This document shows positions 4,777-5,931 of a DNA stretch of 5,931 nt, in pieces. Source of the stretch: Flectobacillus sp. Lineage in GTDB: Bacteria; Bacteroidota; Bacteroidia; Cytophagales; Spirosomataceae. The position numbers and the translations under genes are program-made. Below the pieces are notes generated by a model. That model was not told the DNA's origin, did no database searches, and saw only the letters and a program-made list of their open reading frames with translations. The stretch's first letter is position 1. Each line of letters starts with the position of its first letter. Where the stretch lies: assembly GCA_029865665.1 (NCBI GenBank), contig JARXAV010000310.1, forward strand, positions 1 through 5,931, written 5' to 3'.

Positions 4777-5931
4777 TTAGAAAATTTCATTCGCTAGTTT
4801 CGTATCTAAATGATACACATCGTTTCTGAAATTAAGCAGTCCCTTGTCATCTACCCATGCGGTAAAATAGACAATATACACGGGAACGGTAGGTGTTATA
4901 CGAATACCTGTTTGTTGGTCAGTCTCAAGCGTTTCATCAATTCGTTCGTTACTCCACGATTTATTCGTTTTTGCTAAATAATAGGCAAGCCATATTGGAT
5001 TTTCGACCCTGATACAGCCGTGACTAAAAGCCCTAGAGGTTTCTCCAAATAAACTTTTTGAGGGAGTATCGTGCAAATAGATATGGTAATTATTGGGAAA
5101 CATAAATTTCATTTTCCCCAAGGCATTGCTTTTCCCTGGCTTTTGACGAATATCAAACGGAACATTCCCTTTGTAGGCTGCCCAATTGATAGTGGTTGGG
5201 TCTATCACTTTTGACCCTGAATAAACCTCCATGTGATTATTCGCCAAATAATGCGGATTCTTTTTGATTCTTGGGAGCATTTCATTTCTTACAATGCTCG
5301 TAGGTACACCCCAATAGGGATTGAGAATAACCTGCGATAAATTTCCTCTGAAAATACTCGTTTGTCTGGCGGATTTTCCGACTACCACATTGGTAGCCCA
5401 AATCGGCTGTCCATCGTCGAAAACGTGTAATTTGAAAGCAGGAATATTGACTAGGATATACTTTTTTTCTAATTCAACAGGAATCCATCGTAGGCGTTCC
5501 ATATTGACCATCATTTGTTGAATTCGCTGTTCAATTGGTTTATTCAATTCCAACAATGTTTCTCGATTCATTTTCCCTGTTTCTTTTTTACCCATCCGAT
5601 GTTGAAAGGCTGTTAAGGCTTGGGAAAGCGATTCCGTAAAAATGACGGTTTTGTCATCTAGTGCCAAATCACCTGATAACACCAAGTAGCGTTTAAGCTG
5701 AATAAACGACGAATCTTTAGCGTGTATCTTAACCGTCTTTTTACTTTCCACTATTATCGGAAAGCCTCCTTGTTTTTGGATAGTGCGGTACTTTTTTAGC
5801 TGTATTCTTAAACGGATATAATATTGATTGACAGGCTCTTGTAGGTTTTTGCATAGTTCAGACGAAACTAAGGTATCCAGAAGGGCTTGATAGTTTTTCT
5901 TTTTCCGAGGAATAAACCATTCCAAATCGGT
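4777..5931 (-). CDS. L,D-transpeptidase (YkuD domain, YcbB-like), 5' end outside window
   Basis: This enzyme should cross-link peptidoglycan stem peptides (3-3 links) or attach proteins to them in the periplasm. The frame stays open through 5931, so the gene is cut by the window edge. The TTG at 5925 could pass for a start but is internal (the preceding codons read Thr-Asp). Counting from that TTG, residues about 1-130 are the end of the helical scaffold and a peptidoglycan-binding-like stretch (LSQALTAFQHRMGK 100-113), then NMERLRWIP (141-149). The YkuD domain spans about 155-320: YILVNIPAFKLHVF, GKSARQTSIF (183-192), NPYWGVPTSI (202-211) and the catalytic motif with His285 and SHGCIRV (301-307, nucleophile Cys304). 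A signal peptide or membrane anchor would be in the missing part. Its 103-bp separation from the stress gene suggests a separate unit. The visible 384 codons fit a protein of roughly 500 or more residues. Confidence 0.93.
   Translation of the reverse strand, partial: TDLEWFIPRKKKNYQALLDTLVSSELCKNLQEPVNQYYIRLRIQLKKYRTIQKQGGFPIIVESKKTVKIHAKDSSFIQLKRYLVLSGDLALDDKTVIFTESLSQALTAFQHRMGKKETGKMNRETLLELNKPIEQRIQQMMVNMERLRWIPVELEKKYILVNIPAFKLHVFDDGQPIWATNVVVGKSARQTSIFRGNLSQVILNPYWGVPTSIVRNEMLPRIKKNPHYLANNHMEVYSGSKVIDPTTINWAAYKGNVPFDIRQKPGKSNALGKMKFMFPNNYHIYLHDTPSKSLFGETSRAFSHGCIRVENPIWLAYYLAKTNKSWSNERIDETLETDQQTGIRITPTVPVYIVYFTAWVDDKGLLNFRNDVYHLDTKLANEIF

Noticed and set aside
5920..5931. TTG at 5925 as the true start of the L,D-transpeptidase
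   Set aside because: The frame is open to the window edge (codons for Thr and Asp precede it), the protein would lack a signal peptide and part of the scaffold domain, and its first residues match the interior of the family. The gene is better called 5'-partial.

Overview
The window looks like a moderately AT-rich chromosomal segment from a member of the Bacteroidota, most likely an environmental Cytophagales-type genome. This is inferred from three things: AT-rich leaders without clear Shine-Dalgarno sequences, a YcbB-like L,D-transpeptidase of Bacteroidota style, and a hairpin-rich intergenic repeat of a kind I associate with these genomes. No marker gene fixes the genus. Every protein gene I can support lies on the minus strand, so the reading order runs from high to low coordinates.

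Layout in transcription order. (1) 5931-4777 is the C-terminal part of an L,D-transpeptidase (YkuD catalytic domain). Its 5' end is cut by the window edge. (2) 4776-4674 is a 103-bp gap with a 19-bp dyad, which could be a weak terminator, an operator or both. (3) 4673-3831 is a tandem universal stress protein whose first domain keeps the ATP-binding motif and whose second is degenerate. (4) 3811-3695 is a 38-codon lysine-rich small protein gene tucked between larger genes. (5) 3667-2600 is a GH130-family beta-mannoside phosphorylase or hydrolase. (6) 2628-262 is a 788-residue protein with an N-terminal GT4-type glycosyltransferase and a C-terminal region resembling an alpha/alpha toroid. It overlaps the GH130 gene by 29 bp. 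(7) 232-15 is a compact non-coding element with imperfect terminal inverted repeats, three hairpins, one AT palindrome and a 10-bp flanking direct repeat, starting about 30 bp after the glycosyltransferase stop codon.

Genes 3 to 6 look like one operon, with gaps of 19 and 27 bp and then an overlap. Pairing a glycosyltransferase with a GH130 enzyme, behind a stress protein and with no visible transporter or secreted hydrolase, suggests intracellular making and recycling of a (probably mannose-containing) oligosaccharide under stress rather than uptake of a dietary glycan. That function is inference. The families are clear, but substrates cannot be read from the sequence. The L,D-transpeptidase is probably a separate transcription unit acting on the cell wall.
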